A stretch of 64,000 bases of DNA, from the NCBI GenBank assembly GCA_002786025.1, contig NHNW01000002.1, forward strand, positions 1,054,001 through 1,118,000. The letters are read 5' to 3'. A model generated the notes under the pieces. The model was given only the letters and a program-made list of their open reading frames with translations. It made no database searches and was not told the DNA's origin. Of the stretch, positions 1-11,445 are shown piece by piece (positions within the stretch are counted from its first letter, which is position 1; every line of letters starts with the position of its first letter). The translations under genes and the position numbers were made by a program. The stretch comes from Zasmidium citrigriseum. Lineage: Eukaryota > Ascomycota > Dothideomycetes > Mycosphaerellales > Mycosphaerellaceae.

Positions 1-1438
1 TGCTAAGAAGCATAGAGGCTAGCGGGATGCCCATCTTCTCGTTGACCTGGTCGAACTTCAGAAGACGAGAGCCTGGGATAGCACCGTCACTGGAAATCAA
101 TCAGTACGGGGATCATCATGGAAACCGCGATTGCAAACGTACCGAGCGAATGCCCAAGTGCAACGCGAAGCAGCAGTGGTGCAAGAAACTCCGCAGAGAA
201 TACCCAGGATGATGATTGGCACCGTCAGAACGAAAGCACCGGCCTCATTGCCAATTGCAGATCGAAGGATATCCGGCATTGGCTGTGCAGAGTTGGCGAG
301 GACGGACAGTTCGGGCAGGACGAAGCAAAGTGGGATCAAGAAGACCAAGCCACAGATCATGTTCAAAACGATCGCTCCGACCAGAGCCTTGGGGACCTGA
401 GTCGCTGGCTTCTGGACCTCCTCACACATAGAGACGACCATGCCTGTCGCAGAGGTGGCATATGCTCCGTGTAAGAGACCAACGCACCACGCCCAGCCAG
501 GTGGAGTCCATCCAGAGTTGACCTCAAACCCTCCGAAAGCAAAAGCTGCACTTCGTCGGCCTTCGGCGGCGATGGCGAGGACACAGACGATGATAGCCAG
601 GACTCCCACGAAGGTGCCAATGACAGTGAGAGTATCCAACATGGGAAGCCACCTGTTCCCCCATGCAGAGATGGCGTTGCAAAGCAAAGTGATGGCCAGG
701 AAGATGAGGTAGGTCTGCCATTCATTTGCAACAAAGATCCCGTTACCCTCCGCATCCTGGAAGACGTTGATGCATCCGATCAGGAACAGAGTCGTACCGA
801 AGTTGACGGAGAGGGTGATAATGACGTTGCCCAGGAAGAACGCCCATCCGGTGAGCCATGCAGCGAGTTTACGGCAGTACACTGGCGACAACATAAACGT
901 CTGGTAGTAGACACCACCAGCCAGGGGGTAGACCTGTGACATGGTAAGCTCACGAACTTTCACGTAGGGTTGGCAAGGGACCGGGATGAGTCAAGACGAC
1001 ATCACGAGCTCTTCCTTTACCGACGCAGTCTCGTCCCGCAAAAGAGCACTATACGCAAAAGCAAATCCGGATCAAACGTACCGAAGTGATTTCACCCAGC
1101 GAAGCGGCGACACAGACCATGAACAAACACACCGCGACCCAACCCCAAATGATACAGGATGGTCCACCACCAATCAAGGGGTAGATCAAGGTCGTCGACA
1201 GACCGTAAGGTACCGAGGCCAACACAAAGGACATGAACGTGACGCTCAATGTCGACCTGGACCGGGCCAGTTGTTGGGTGTATCCGAGCGCTTCGAGGAG
1301 GTCATCGGCGGGTTCGGAGGAGCGGGAGCTGCGAGGGAAGTCTTCCTTGGAGTAGGGGATCTTGGACTCGCGGCGTTGTTGGATGCCCTCACCACGGGTG
1401 GAGCCGTAGTCCTCGGCCATGGCCATGCTGGACGCCAT
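1..1438 (-). CDS. APC-family amino acid/GABA/choline-type permease, 3' part cut by window edge
   Basis: Integral plasma-membrane transporter of the amino acid-polyamine-organocation superfamily, closest in look to fungal GABA/choline permeases. Three exons are visible: 1082-1438, 143-933 and 1-89. The introns are 934-1081 (148 nt, GTACGT..CAG) and 90-142 (53 nt). Splicing the second gives WAFARDGAIPGSRL, the hallmark after TM8 of this family. The N-terminus (MASSMAMAEDYG) is a hydrophilic, Ser/Arg-rich cytosolic tail of about 60 residues. At least seven hydrophobic segments follow, with the family motif EITSVYPLAGGVYYQTF formed across intron 1. The substrate cannot be told from sequence. The remaining C-terminal helices lie beyond base 1. 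Confidence 0.9.
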
Positions 1439-3127
1439 CGAGGTGGTGGGATCGGATGAGGAGGAGGGAGTGACGAGGCTGCTGCTACTGGGTTGTTGAG
1501 CGGTAAGTAGGAGTCTGTCACTCGGCTTCTTATTACGGTGTTGAATGGTCCGGGTGTTGGCGCTTTCGGGCGTGGTTGCTGTGGGCTCTCTGTATCCTCT
1601 CGCACGGGTCTCTGGCCTATCGGTTTCAAAATTGAGTGTCGCGTAGGGCTGTTATCGAGTCGCTTCTGGGTTCACGGGCTGCTCTGGGTAACTGATTCCA
1701 ATCCCGGTTATGGATTCCTGTCGATATGTGATCGTCGCTCTGGAAGGATGTGGATGTCGCTTTGGGGAGTCGAGGTCAATCAATGCGAGATGAAAGACAC
1801 TGCCGGGTCGATCGTCGATAGTAGCGTGTGAGGGGAAACTGTTGCGATGGTGGTGCACAGCAGAAAAGCTTGGTATGTCGTTTCCTTTTTCCTCTATCCA
1901 ACAGCTCTCTCTGGCAGCGAAACGAACACAAAACGAAGCTTCGTCTAGAGAGACGAGGTCCAAGATTGGAAAAGAGAAAGAGGCAGTCACCCGTTGATGA
2001 AGATATCGGAGCGTAGGGCGTGTCCCCGAGGTGGCACCAGAAACATTGCTAACCCACCGGTGACCCATTGTTTATTAAGTACCGCTGCTGCGCTGCGCGC
2101 GAGCGAGCAAGCAACCTCAAACTGGACGTAACGTAATGGGACGGTCTTTTGGCCTTCAGTAGCCGATGCATAGCCAAGCAGAATTTTTCGATGCTAGCCA
2201 AGCGTCCAAGACCCACTAGTCTGCGACTCCGCCCGCGAATTGTGTGTCCGCGAATTGATAAGAGTGGATGAGGCCTTGCTCCGTGGGCTGCTAGCAGCAG
2301 TTCCAAGCGATAGACGAGATGGATGGATGGCATCGGGGGGCAAGCTCGATGGGGGAATGTGTCGCGTGGGTTGGGTGGTGAAGCATCTTACCGTTGGCGG
2401 TCGGTGATGTTTCCTCGCCTCGTGTCTCGTGTCTGAGACATGACCGGCGGATGCAGGCGAAGAGATCCGATGTGGATTTGCATTATCTTTGTTCTTCAGC
2501 CTTAAGATGCGATCCTTGCCATTGGATGCGAACGGTGTTGGGGCTTCTCGGCATGGCGGCCTTGTCGAACGCCCTTTTTCTCTCAGCTGGATGCAGATTC
2601 TGCGGATACGATGCAAGGCGTCAAGGGCGTGCTACCCACGCGTTCTGGATCGAGATAGATGGCCACTCTGACGTCGGAGAACGCAGATGATGCGGGTGGG
2701 CTGGCCGCTGGCGTTGAAGAGTTTTGATGCTGTGGATTGCCCGACGTTGTTGTTCGGATGCACGGAGAGCGCGACGTCAGTGAGCATGGGCCAGGCTTTG
2801 GCCTTGGCGAACGAGGGAGCAAGTGAATCCTCACCTGGGCAGCGTTGACGACAGCGAGAAACAACATCATCGTTCGTCTTGATGTTTTCATCACATCAAG
2901 CTTCATTATTCTGAGGTTTTGGAGCACTGCCCCAATTCGATCATGAGGGAGTGCTGAGCAACATTCACCTCCTTCAGGTAGGTGCTGTTTTGACCCCACT
3001 CTCTGGTCTTCTGTCCCCCTTCACGGAATACCGGAACAACATCACATTTGCGTAGTAGCCTTCCACGTGCTATGGCTCTATCATAACGGCATCAAACCTC
3101 CGCAAGCGACGGACATAGCCCACAGCC
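1439..3127. other. 1.7 kb intergenic region, no supported gene
   Basis: Lies between the divergent starts of the permease (-) and the Fe-ADH (+), so it should hold both promoters and 5' UTRs. The open frames here are short, overlap on both strands, and show no recognisable domain or convincing splice structure. I see no repeats or RNA genes. Confidence 0.5.
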
Positions 3128-4571
3128 ATGTCGTACTTATGCTCTCCCCCGAGCATGCTGCGAATCTCGACATTGCGTCACAGTCCACCGCGGGGTCTTA
3201 CTAGGACCACCTTGCCGGCTATCTTCCAACAACAGGCATTCCAACGGCCATACTCCCTGTCAAACCAAGGATCGAAGAAGTCAACCTCACGTTGCCACGA
3301 TGGCCAAGATCTTCGATTCCGTCACGGCGTCTGTAGGTCAGTAAGACCCCAAAGCGACTTCGTCCAGAAGCGATACAAATCATCAGCTGTAGATTCGACC
3401 AGAAATCCTTTGTCAGGACTATGGAAACCAACACATTTACAACGCCTCTACTACGGCCCGAATAGCGTGAAGGAGCACCTCTTGGAATGCCTACCGACCG
3501 AATCGTCCAAAGCTTTCATCCTAACGGGAACTTCGCTCGCGAATAAGACGTCGTTGATTAAGCAGGTTGAAGAGCAATTGGGATCGAGACATGCCAGCAC
3601 GTTTAGCAAGATCGGACAACATGCACCTGTCAAAGAGTTGGACGAAGCGACGGAGCTGGTGTTGAAGGATGAGACGATTGATACGATCATCAGTGTCGGT
3701 GGTGGCTCTCCCATTGATTCCGCGAAGGCCATCAGCTATCGACTGAATGAGAAGAAGAAGGGGAAGTTCTTGTATCATATTACGATTCCGACTACGCTCA
3801 GTGCGGCCGAGTGTACACTGGGTGCTGGATATACCAATGAGGATGGGATGAAGACTGGTGAGTTACACTGGGTGGACTGTGGACGGATGCTGATATGGGA
3901 TAGGTGTGGCTCATCCGGAACTGGCCCCTCATGTCATTATCTACGACTCCAAGTTCGCCCTCGAGACTCCAGAGTGGCTCTTCATGAGTACTGGCATGCG
4001 ATCCATGGACCACGCTATGGAATTGATGTACCACCCTACATCGACCGAAATGCCATGTCGCCAGATGGCTTTATACGCAGCGGGAGAGCTCTTCACCAAC
4101 TTGCGAAAGTACAAACAGAACCCAAAGGACGAGGACGTCATCACCCGCCTGCAACTAGCAGCATTCGCCTCCCTCGGTTTCTTGGCCCTGAACGTCAAAG
4201 GCGCACTCGGTCTTTCCCATGCTCTTGGATACGCCCTCGGCTCTCCTTACCAAATCCCTCACGGCATCACCTCCTGTCTGACCCTTGGCCATGTCGTGAA
4301 ACTGAAGGCTGAAAGCTCAGCAGAGGATGCTGAGCAGCTCGCGCGAATGGCTCCTTTCATTGGGATTGCGAGGAGTGGCGATGATAAGAAGGATGCTGTT
4401 GCTGTTGGTGATGCGGTGCTGAAGCTTGTTGAGCAGCTCGGGTTGAAGACGACGTTGACTGAGAAGGGCGTGGGTAAGGATCAGGTTCCGATTATTACGA
4501 AGTTGGCGACGAGGCAGGAGTCTGGGCCGGTATTTGAGAGGGTGAAGCAGCTTGTGGAGGGACTTTATTAG
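3128..4571 (+). CDS. Iron-containing alcohol dehydrogenase, maleylacetate-reductase type, with long N-terminal extension
   Basis: NAD(P)H-dependent group III (iron) alcohol dehydrogenase fold. Exons 3128-3857 and 3904-4571 flank a 46-nt intron (GTGAGT..TAG), giving 465 aa. Seen: nucleotide-binding SVGGGSPIDSAKA, the PTTLSAAE turn, and metal-site histidines in GMRSMDHAMEL, GLSHALGYALG and PHGITS. The catalytic part begins near residue 95 (SGLWKPTHLQRLYYGP). The first ~95 residues are rich in Arg, Ser and Gln with almost no acidic residues, which suits a mitochondrial presequence, but the start could also be mis-set or hide an intron. Fungal relatives are annotated as maleylacetate reductases, which reduce maleylacetate to 3-oxoadipate in aromatic ring breakdown. 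That substrate is inference. Confidence 0.85.
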
Positions 4572-4910
4572 ATCGACAGTAGGTTGAGCTAAACAGTGCT
4601 GGAGGTGCACGGACGTGAATTTCACATGCCTTACTTGAGCACTGTCGTAAGGATTGAAGGGGCGCGGAACGCACAACAATTAGGCGAAACTAATCGCAAG
4701 GCCATTAGAAGATGATCTAAGAATGTGACTGCACTATGTCCCGGCACGTTCGCTCCTACCTCGTTTGTAGCAAACGGCCGCGTGGAAAGCTTCCGCCTCG
4801 CTCTTGCTTTGCAGCAAGCTTCCGACTTCTACCTTTTGAGTTCTATCAACCTGCGCTTTTCGGCTCACACTCATGTCTGGATAGTCAACGAGGACGCGAC
4901 TGCCGCCAAA
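4572..4910. other. Intergenic, no gene seen
   Basis: 3' flank of the Fe-ADH gene and 5' flank of the next gene, both on the + strand. Nothing else is recognisable. Confidence 0.5.
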
Positions 4911-6139
4911 ATGGCCGATACACGCAAGACAATGACGCCGTCGAAACCGCGGGTGTCATACATCGCACCAGTACGTGCTGAATGACTTTCGCCTTGGAGC
5001 GTTTTCTAATCACTGCATAGGCACCAGTCCCACCACCACCCACCGAGACTCGATTTTCTACTCTCAACGGTCAGTTCGCAGTCTCCGACGCCCTCGAATC
5101 ACGGGATACGCCTCCGACCACGGCATGGCAAGAAACGCACAGCCCAACCCGCAGCCGCCGACAACAAATCGCATGTGAGCTACTTTACACCTTCAACTTC
5201 CACAAATGGATTGCCACCATGGAATCAATCCTTCGCAAGCTGGGCTTGTGGAGCGTCGTCCAATATCCGCACCTGGAACATCTGGGCCTTGACGATGACT
5301 GGGAGGAGGATTGGCTCAAGAACGATTCGTGGGCAGTCAATATCATGCTCATGCACATACATCCACGGTGGCTGGCGCGCTACGACTTGAAGCGGCCCAT
5401 CACCGCCCATGAGCTGGTTGGTGAGCTCAAGAAGGGGCCAAAACCTTTTCGCTTCCTCGACCTTCCTCGAGGGATCAGGGATCAGATCGTACGATTCGCC
5501 CTCGTTGATCATCCATCCGCAAAGATAAAAGGCACATTCCTCGGTCTGAGTCCTGAGCGCAAGGCAAGATACGAACACCTTTATGATTATGACGACTACC
5601 CAGCCGAGGAGATCAAGCTCCTAGAAGCAAGGATTGATTCTGACGGCGACCGCGATGATTTTTGCAGGCCCGCACCTGCACTACTCGAAGTCAACCGTCA
5701 AATCAGACAGGAGGCTATTCCAGTCTACTTCGGTGAAAATCGGTTCTGCATGAGCTTTGGGGGCGTGTGGTATGGGAGAGACAACATGCTCGACCCCATC
5801 GCAGAAATGTGTGCCTGGGCTGAGGTAATGAGCGCAGAATACCGGATGCACATTTGCGACTTGACTCTGGATGTTGATTGGGGCGATTTCAAGAGCATCA
5901 TCAACGTCAAGTATGACCCCAAGGGTGGGCTCATAGCCGATGTTGTTGCCGTCACCAGTCTCAAGCGTGGCGACAATCCGAAAGACGAAGAGGACCGCAA
6001 GAGAGAGAAGGAATACCGTGAGATGATCGAGCATCGCAAGCGTGGGGAGGGTTGGCGGAGCACTGGCGTATGGGAATTCTTCACGATCGATGGCTCCGCC
6101 TTCAGAAAGATGCTTTTTGGCGACGATGCTCCCTGGTGA
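4911..6139 (+). CDS. 2EXR/F-box-like hypothetical protein
   Basis: I reconstruct two exons, 4911-4970 and 5021-6139, around a 50-nt intron (GTACGT..CATAG, branch TCTAATC). The join is in frame and gives 392 aa; starting at the internal ATG at 5219 would lose 86 residues. The N-terminus is Pro/Thr-rich. Around residue 160 comes KPFRFLDLPRGIRDQIVRFA, the hydrophobic-Leu-Pro pattern that opens the 2EXR/F-box-like domain common in Dothideomycetes and Sordariomycetes, followed by ALLEVNRQIRQEAIPVYFGEN, the usual second half of that domain. The tail is charged (DEEDRKREKEYREM). These proteins form large lineage-specific families of mostly unknown function. A role in ubiquitin ligase complexes is possible but not shown. 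Confidence 0.75.
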
Positions 6140-6317
6140 GCATCAGGCGTTCGAGATGTTTGGGAGTTAATAAGCGAATTTCATCTGAACGATGATGGGA
6201 ACAATGCTCACGGGCGACAATATCAAGCTGAATCGTGATGCCAAGATTGAGAAAAACCAGCTGTTCTCAACAGTCTTCAACATGAGCATGAGTCCTATAG
6301 TTTAATCCATCTTCGGG

Positions 6318-7408
6318 TTATAACTTGGATTCTTGTCCCATGGCCAGAAGCTTCTCGGCATTCCTGTGGTACAAATCCTCGATCTCCTCCTCATCGAACA
6401 GCTCTTTCACTCCATTATCCATCTGCCCAAGAAGCAGCTCCACACCATTCGCCCTCGTGAATGGAAAATCAGATCCATACATTAGACGTGAATGTGACAC
6501 CCCGGTGCCGTGAAGTAGGCCACGAATCTGGGTAGGAAAAGCAAAACCCGCCATATCGAACCAGATTTGCTTCTTGAAAGCCTCCTGGACCTCACTCTCA
6601 GGAACACCTGAATTCATCAGCACATGAAGAGACGTATGACAACACCACACAACTTACCAATCCAAGGTCCAGGCACGAGCCCACTGAACCCCGTCCATCT
6701 AGAAAGCAGCGGCGGGAAAGCTCCACCAAGATGAGGCAGAATGATCTTGATATTCGGACACCGCCTCATAGTCCCCGACATGAAGAGGTTCGTCACAACT
6801 CTCGCCGTGTCAAACAAGAACTCCAACATCGGCTGCGGCATCCTTCCAGCAAAAGGCGCTGCCGGGGTCGGTCGCTGTCCAGCAGCAGTAGCCTCCGGCG
6901 AACAAGGACACATCGGCGTAGTCGGATGGATAAAGATCAAAGCATGCCTCCTATTCAGCTCGTCAAACACCGGGTCGTAAATCTTATCCCCAAGATAATG
7001 CCCATGCGCATTCGTCTCAAACACAAACCCATCACAGCCCTCTTCAATCGCCCTCGGAATCTCCGCAAGACAACTTTCCACATCCGGCATCGGCAACGAA
7101 GCGAAATATCCAAATCGGTCTGGCATGCGTTTCTTCAGATCTGAGGCGTACTTGTTCACATCGCGGGCGAGGTTCCGAGCTAGTTCGTCGTTGCCGAGCA
7201 CGAGATGAGTTCCTGGGCTGGAGATTGAGAGGATTGATTTTGATATTCCCAGTTTGTCCATTAGGGCGATGTGTTCTTCTGGACTCCAGTCGGGAAGGTA
7301 GGGCATCCCGTCTGGATTTGCGTGGCCGTTTTGTCGGCAGGCATCTTGGTAGAAGGGCGGGAGGAAGTGGGAGTGGACGTCGATCTTTTGGGGCATTTTG
7401 GTTGTCAT
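6318..7408 (-). CDS. Amidohydrolase_2 family (ACMSD / 6-MSA decarboxylase-like)
   Basis: Metal-dependent TIM-barrel hydrolase/decarboxylase. Exons 6658-7408 and 6318-6607 are joined over a 50-nt intron (6608-6657, GTAAGT..CAG), giving 346 aa. The ATG at 7408 (MTTKMPQKIDVHSH) has an A at -3; the longer open frame starts at a TTG. Metal and active-site signatures: DVHSHFLP near the N-terminus, IFIHPTTP, ILPHLGGAFP, and the late Asp in MYGSDFPF. This set matches the ACMSD branch, whose fungal members decarboxylate aromatic acids such as 6-methylsalicylate or resorcylates. It is divergent from a second amidohydrolase at 8263, with a TATA box 45 bp upstream. The exact substrate is unknown. Confidence 0.88.
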
Positions 7409-7452
7409 TTTGGCTCTGTTGGCCCGCAATTCATCCAGTCGGTGATGAGTGT

Positions 7453-7460
7453 CTTATATA
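7453..7460 (-). promoter_or_regulatory. TATA box of the amidohydrolase_2 gene
   Basis: TATATAAG read on the minus strand, 45 bp upstream of the ATG at 7408. Confidence 0.5.
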
Positions 7461-8195
7461 GGCAGGTTGATCTTTTTTCGGATGAAGTGATGTTCGGTGT
7501 GGTACTGAATAAGCTTCCGGGAGTGGGACGGTCTTTCTGCATGAAAGGGTTCGTGTGCGACAGTGCATCTCGCATGCGTTCATGTTCATCGGAAAACACT
7601 TGTACCTTACGTGGAAAGACTGCGTCTTCGTCGTCATGTCGTCGTCGCCGCCAAAGCCGTACTCGTATTGAAGAAAGGGCGAGAATTGCTGACTGCCTCC
7701 TCGCTTCTGCTCACCAACGCGGTTATCGAAGGTCAGATCCTGCTTGACCATCGAATGTAGGGCTCTTCGTTCCCTCCTCATCGGCCTCGTCACTTCTCTT
7801 GCTCGATCATTTGGTCCTTCAAGCGAGGATGTCGTCGTCCTCACCAACTCGCCGAACCCGCCGAACCAAAAAGGCAAGGTGAACGGAGCCCAGCCACTCG
7901 GATTTTGGAGGCCCGGCCGGGCGATGCGAAGGTTGGGGCCGACGGCAGCGAGAACCACACATCTCTAGCTGCAGCTAACCATTTGGCTTACTATTGCTTC
8001 GCAGCTCTGTCGGTGAGGTGGTAGGGAGCGGAGCGATATTCGCCCTTCGCGAGGAGAAGGCATCCTTTTGATCTCGAGAGGTAGGTCAAGCACTTTCCAC
8101 GGATCCACGGTGCCACGGGCCCACGGCGAGTCTTTTTGTCAGGCGTGCTGTCTTGCTTTGAAACTATTGTCGAGAAGTCGCTGGCGAAGAAGGTG
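7461..8195. other. Shared divergent promoter region
   Basis: This stretch separates the divergent start codons of two different metal-dependent hydrolases. Apart from the two TATA boxes at its flanks I see no gene in it. Confidence 0.45.
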
Positions 8196-8201
8196 TATAA
8201 A
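8196..8201 (+). promoter_or_regulatory. TATA box of the amidohydrolase_1 gene
   Basis: TATAAA in GGTGTATAAAGTGG, 62 bp upstream of the ATG at 8263. Confidence 0.5.
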
Positions 8202-8262
8202 GTGGTGGCGTTTTCTTCTCTTCTTTCGTGTTGCTTGCAAACTTCAAGAGTCTGACATCAAG

Positions 8263-9620
8263 ATGACTTCTTTCCTGATCAAAGACGTCCGCATCTTCGA
8301 CGGCGAGAATACCATCGAGAATGGTTCAGTACTGGTCGAGAATGGCCGAATCTCCAAGGTCTCCTCTGGCTCAACCGACTTCAATGGAACGACGTACTCG
8401 AAGCCAGGCCATACTCTTCTTCCCGGACTGATCGATACCCATATCCACGCGAATAGTGCCAATCCGGTGGCCTTGCCGCAGTCCTTGCGGTTTGGTGTCA
8501 CGACTGTCTGTGATATGCAGTGAGTATAACAGATTGGGAATGGCAGGCGGCAGGATCTGACCGGGATGTCCCAGCAATGAATGGTACAACATCTTGAAGC
8601 TTAGAAAGCAATGTGAAGGCGGCGATTGTGCCGACCTGAAGACCACCAGCTTCGCAGCAACAATCGATATGGGATGGCCAATGCCGATTGTACTCATGAC
8701 CCACGACTCCCCCGAAGTAAGTGTATCATATACAGAGTAGATGCAAAGACGCAGTCTGACCCAACAACCAGACAAGAGAAGAAATCGCCACATGGCCCAA
8801 ACTAAAGACCCCAGAAGACGGCCGCAAATATATCCACGACCGCCTGAAGGATGGAGTCGATTACATCAAGCTAATGCATGAATCGGGAACCGTGATGGGC
8901 CACGAGTTCAACAAGCCCTCCATCGAGCTCCAGAAAGCCGTCATCGACGAAGCCCACAAGCACGGCCTAATCGTCGTCGCGCACGCCATATCTCTCGCCG
9001 ACACACTCGAGATCCTCGAAGCGGGCGTCGATGGCCTGACACATACCTTCATCGATCATCCACCCACGCCAGAGGTGATCGAACTGTACAAGAAGAACAA
9101 CGCCCACTGCAACCCAACCCTCGCAGCCATGGGCTCCGGCACGACAGAAGGCAAAGCCACACAGGAGAGATTCGCTCACGATCCGCGAATCCAGCATTTG
9201 ATCGAGAAGAACGAGAGAGATCGCATGTGCGAGTGCATGGCTTTTGCCAAGTCGAGAGGCGCGACTTGTGAGAATGCGTATGAAAGTGTCAGACAGTTGA
9301 AGAAAGCTGGTGTTCCGATTGTTGTTGGGTCGGATGCTGCGGGCCCTGCTATTGGGACTGCGTATGGTCTTACGACGCATCAGGAGATGACGCTGCTTGT
9401 GGAGCAGTGTGGTTTCACTCCGGAGGAGGCTATTATAGCGGCGACTTCGTTGGCGGCGAAGAGGTTCAAGTTCGAGGATAGAGGGCGTATCAAGGAGGGA
9501 TTGCGGGCGGATCTTCTCCTGGTCGAGGGCAACCCGCTTCAGAATATCAATCATTCGATGGATTTCCGGGGTGTCTGGACGGAAGGTCAGCTTTGCAGCG
9601 TGTACAAAGACAAGTTGTGA
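8263..9620 (+). CDS. Amidohydrolase_1 family (imidazolonepropionase/prolidase-like)
   Basis: Three exons, 8263-8519, 8575-8716 and 8772-9620, with two 55-nt introns (GTGAGT..CAG; GTAAGT..CAG), give 415 aa. The full binuclear metal site is visible: HxH in LPGLIDTHIHANS, Lys in VDYIKLM, His in LIVVAHAIS and DGLTHTFID, and the catalytic Asp in IVVGSDAAG. The C-terminus carries the small beta domain (GLRADLLLVEGNPLQNI) typical of this branch. Relatives act on cyclic amides, dipeptides or mycotoxin amides, so the substrate stays open. The first Met of the longer frame (8068) would add a non-homologous leader; MTSFLIKDVRIFDGE is the natural start and sits behind a TATA box. Confidence 0.9.
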
Positions 9621-9804
9621 TTGGAAATGTAGATGTGGAAATCGACAGAGGAGTAAGGATCTCTCGTACAAAGCTGGAGTCGAGAACAGCAGATGCATTC
9701 GGAGACACAAGTCTATCCTTTCGCATGAGAAGAGTTTGGTGTATCGCCAGCAAAACGCCCAAAAGTCATTAGAGTCGTAAAAATTCTCCGCCGAGGTGTT
9801 GCAT

Positions 9805-11074
9805 TCAACCATCCAATCTTTCTTGGTCAACCTTCTCCCAGGTTAAGCTACCAGCGCTGTTCCGGAGATCATCGTCACTCGGATCTCTTACGATGCTCGG
9901 TTTCTGTCCGACGCCCATCATCCACGCAATGAATGTCGGGGGCATGACGCTGCCGATGATGTCGTAAGTTAAGCTGCCACGTCCAACGTGGAGCGTTCTT
10001 GATGGCCGCTTCGATACTAATGTATCAAAGACCTTATCATGCAACGTTCGAAGGGGTGTTGGCTTGAGTCTGGGGGCCGGAACTCCATCCCGTCGTAGCT
10101 TGGCAGTGATGGCAGGAATGTCGAGATTGCCGAGCTTGAAGAATGTCGTGTTCACGCCGTCCTGCTTCAGCTCAGTACCAAGCGATGAGGTGAAGCCTTG
10201 AAGCGCGCCATAAATTGTGCTCTCCATGGAGTGCATGGGAGGCTTCAGGGCTGCAGTCATTGACGGCGTCAAGAACAGAACATTCGCCTTGTGCTCGATG
10301 ACCGCTGGGAGCAGGTGTTGAGTCGTTGCGATGGTATGTAGCACCTTGGCATTCAACGCATCGCTCCATTCCTCTGAGCTGATGTCTTCTATCCGCGCCG
10401 GGTTGCATCGTAGATCCGGAACCACAACAAGCCCAACGAAGTTCAATCGATGGGGTTCAGCATGGTCAAACGCTCGATGCTCGCTTGCCAGGAGATTCTG
10501 GAACCGTGCAAGCTGGTTTTGTGCCGTAAACGGATCCACGAGATCGAGTGACAGCGGTACGAGGTCTGCCCGTGATTGTGACCGAATGAAGTGCTCCTCT
10601 TCGCGAGTATTCGCCACGACGTATACCACAAACCCTCTCCTCTCCAGGTCCAGATAAAGCGCGTTCGTCAACGGGTTCGTCACCGAACCTGCTACCACCA
10701 CAACATCTGTCCTCGCGCCGCTTTGTGATTTCTTTGCCCTTCGCTTCTTCTTCAAGTCTCTGCTCTTGACATACACGAAAGTTCCCACGGATCCAGTCAC
10801 GAAGAAGGCAACGATGGCGGCTGTTAGCGCCTTATGCTTGTACATCCATCTTTGCGCGAGTTGCCAGGTCGTTGGAGGCGGTAGGCGACGGGTAGGAGGC
10901 GCTGAGAGCGGTTTCGCGAATCGTTCTTTGAGGTTGCCTGCTACAAGGTCGAAGTGTCGCTCTACATCTTCCGCGATATCGTTGAACTGCTTGCGCGCCT
11001 GGAGCTGTTAGCGCGGCCGGCTGGAGAGGAGTATGGGGGCGTACGTAGTCGATCAGATGCTGCGCGTCAGTCAT
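9805..11074 (-). CDS. DUF1776 family protein (SDR-like, membrane-anchored)
   Basis: I extend the gene upstream of the first ATG of the long frame. Exon 1 (11045-11074, MTDAQHLIDY) joins exon 2 (9805-10998) over a 46-nt intron (GTACGC..CAG, branch GCTAAC), giving 407 aa. Residues ~62-80 (ALTAAIVAFFVTGSVGTFVYV) form one transmembrane helix followed by KKKRRAKK, so the bulk is probably cytosolic. The rest resembles a decayed Rossmann/short-chain dehydrogenase: DVVVVAGSVTNPLTNALYLDLERR, a VVVPDL strand and SMESTIYGALQGF where SDRs have YxxxK. The usual Lys is absent, so catalysis is doubtful. The family is fungal and its function is unknown. Confidence 0.82.
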
Positions 11075-11445
11075 GTTCAGTCAGTAATCTCTGCCAGCGA
11101 CACGTGGTGGTGGATGTTGTTGTCGTGAAAGACAACCGCTGAAGTGGGAAGCAGCCAATGGTGGGGCAGCTCGAGGTCAGGTCAGGCGCTTGGGCGATCC
11201 GTGCTTTCCCGACGTCACCTCATCGAGTGAATGTTGATGGCAGGTCCATTTCTCCATTTCCATCATTGAATCGTGCCATCGATTGCATATGTGAGTCTCA
11301 CACTCGTACAGCAATTATCTGAACCCATTCTTCATTGGTCTCATTATCCATCTGCACACGAATCAAGCGGTCATCTTCCCTCTTGCGAGGCACCTTAGGT
11401 CATCCCAGCTTTTGTTGAACAACAAACCCTCTCAGTCGAGACCGC
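11075..11445. other. Intergenic, no gene seen
   Basis: 5' flank of the DUF1776 gene and 3' flank of the first BTB gene, both on the minus strand. No supported feature. Confidence 0.45.
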
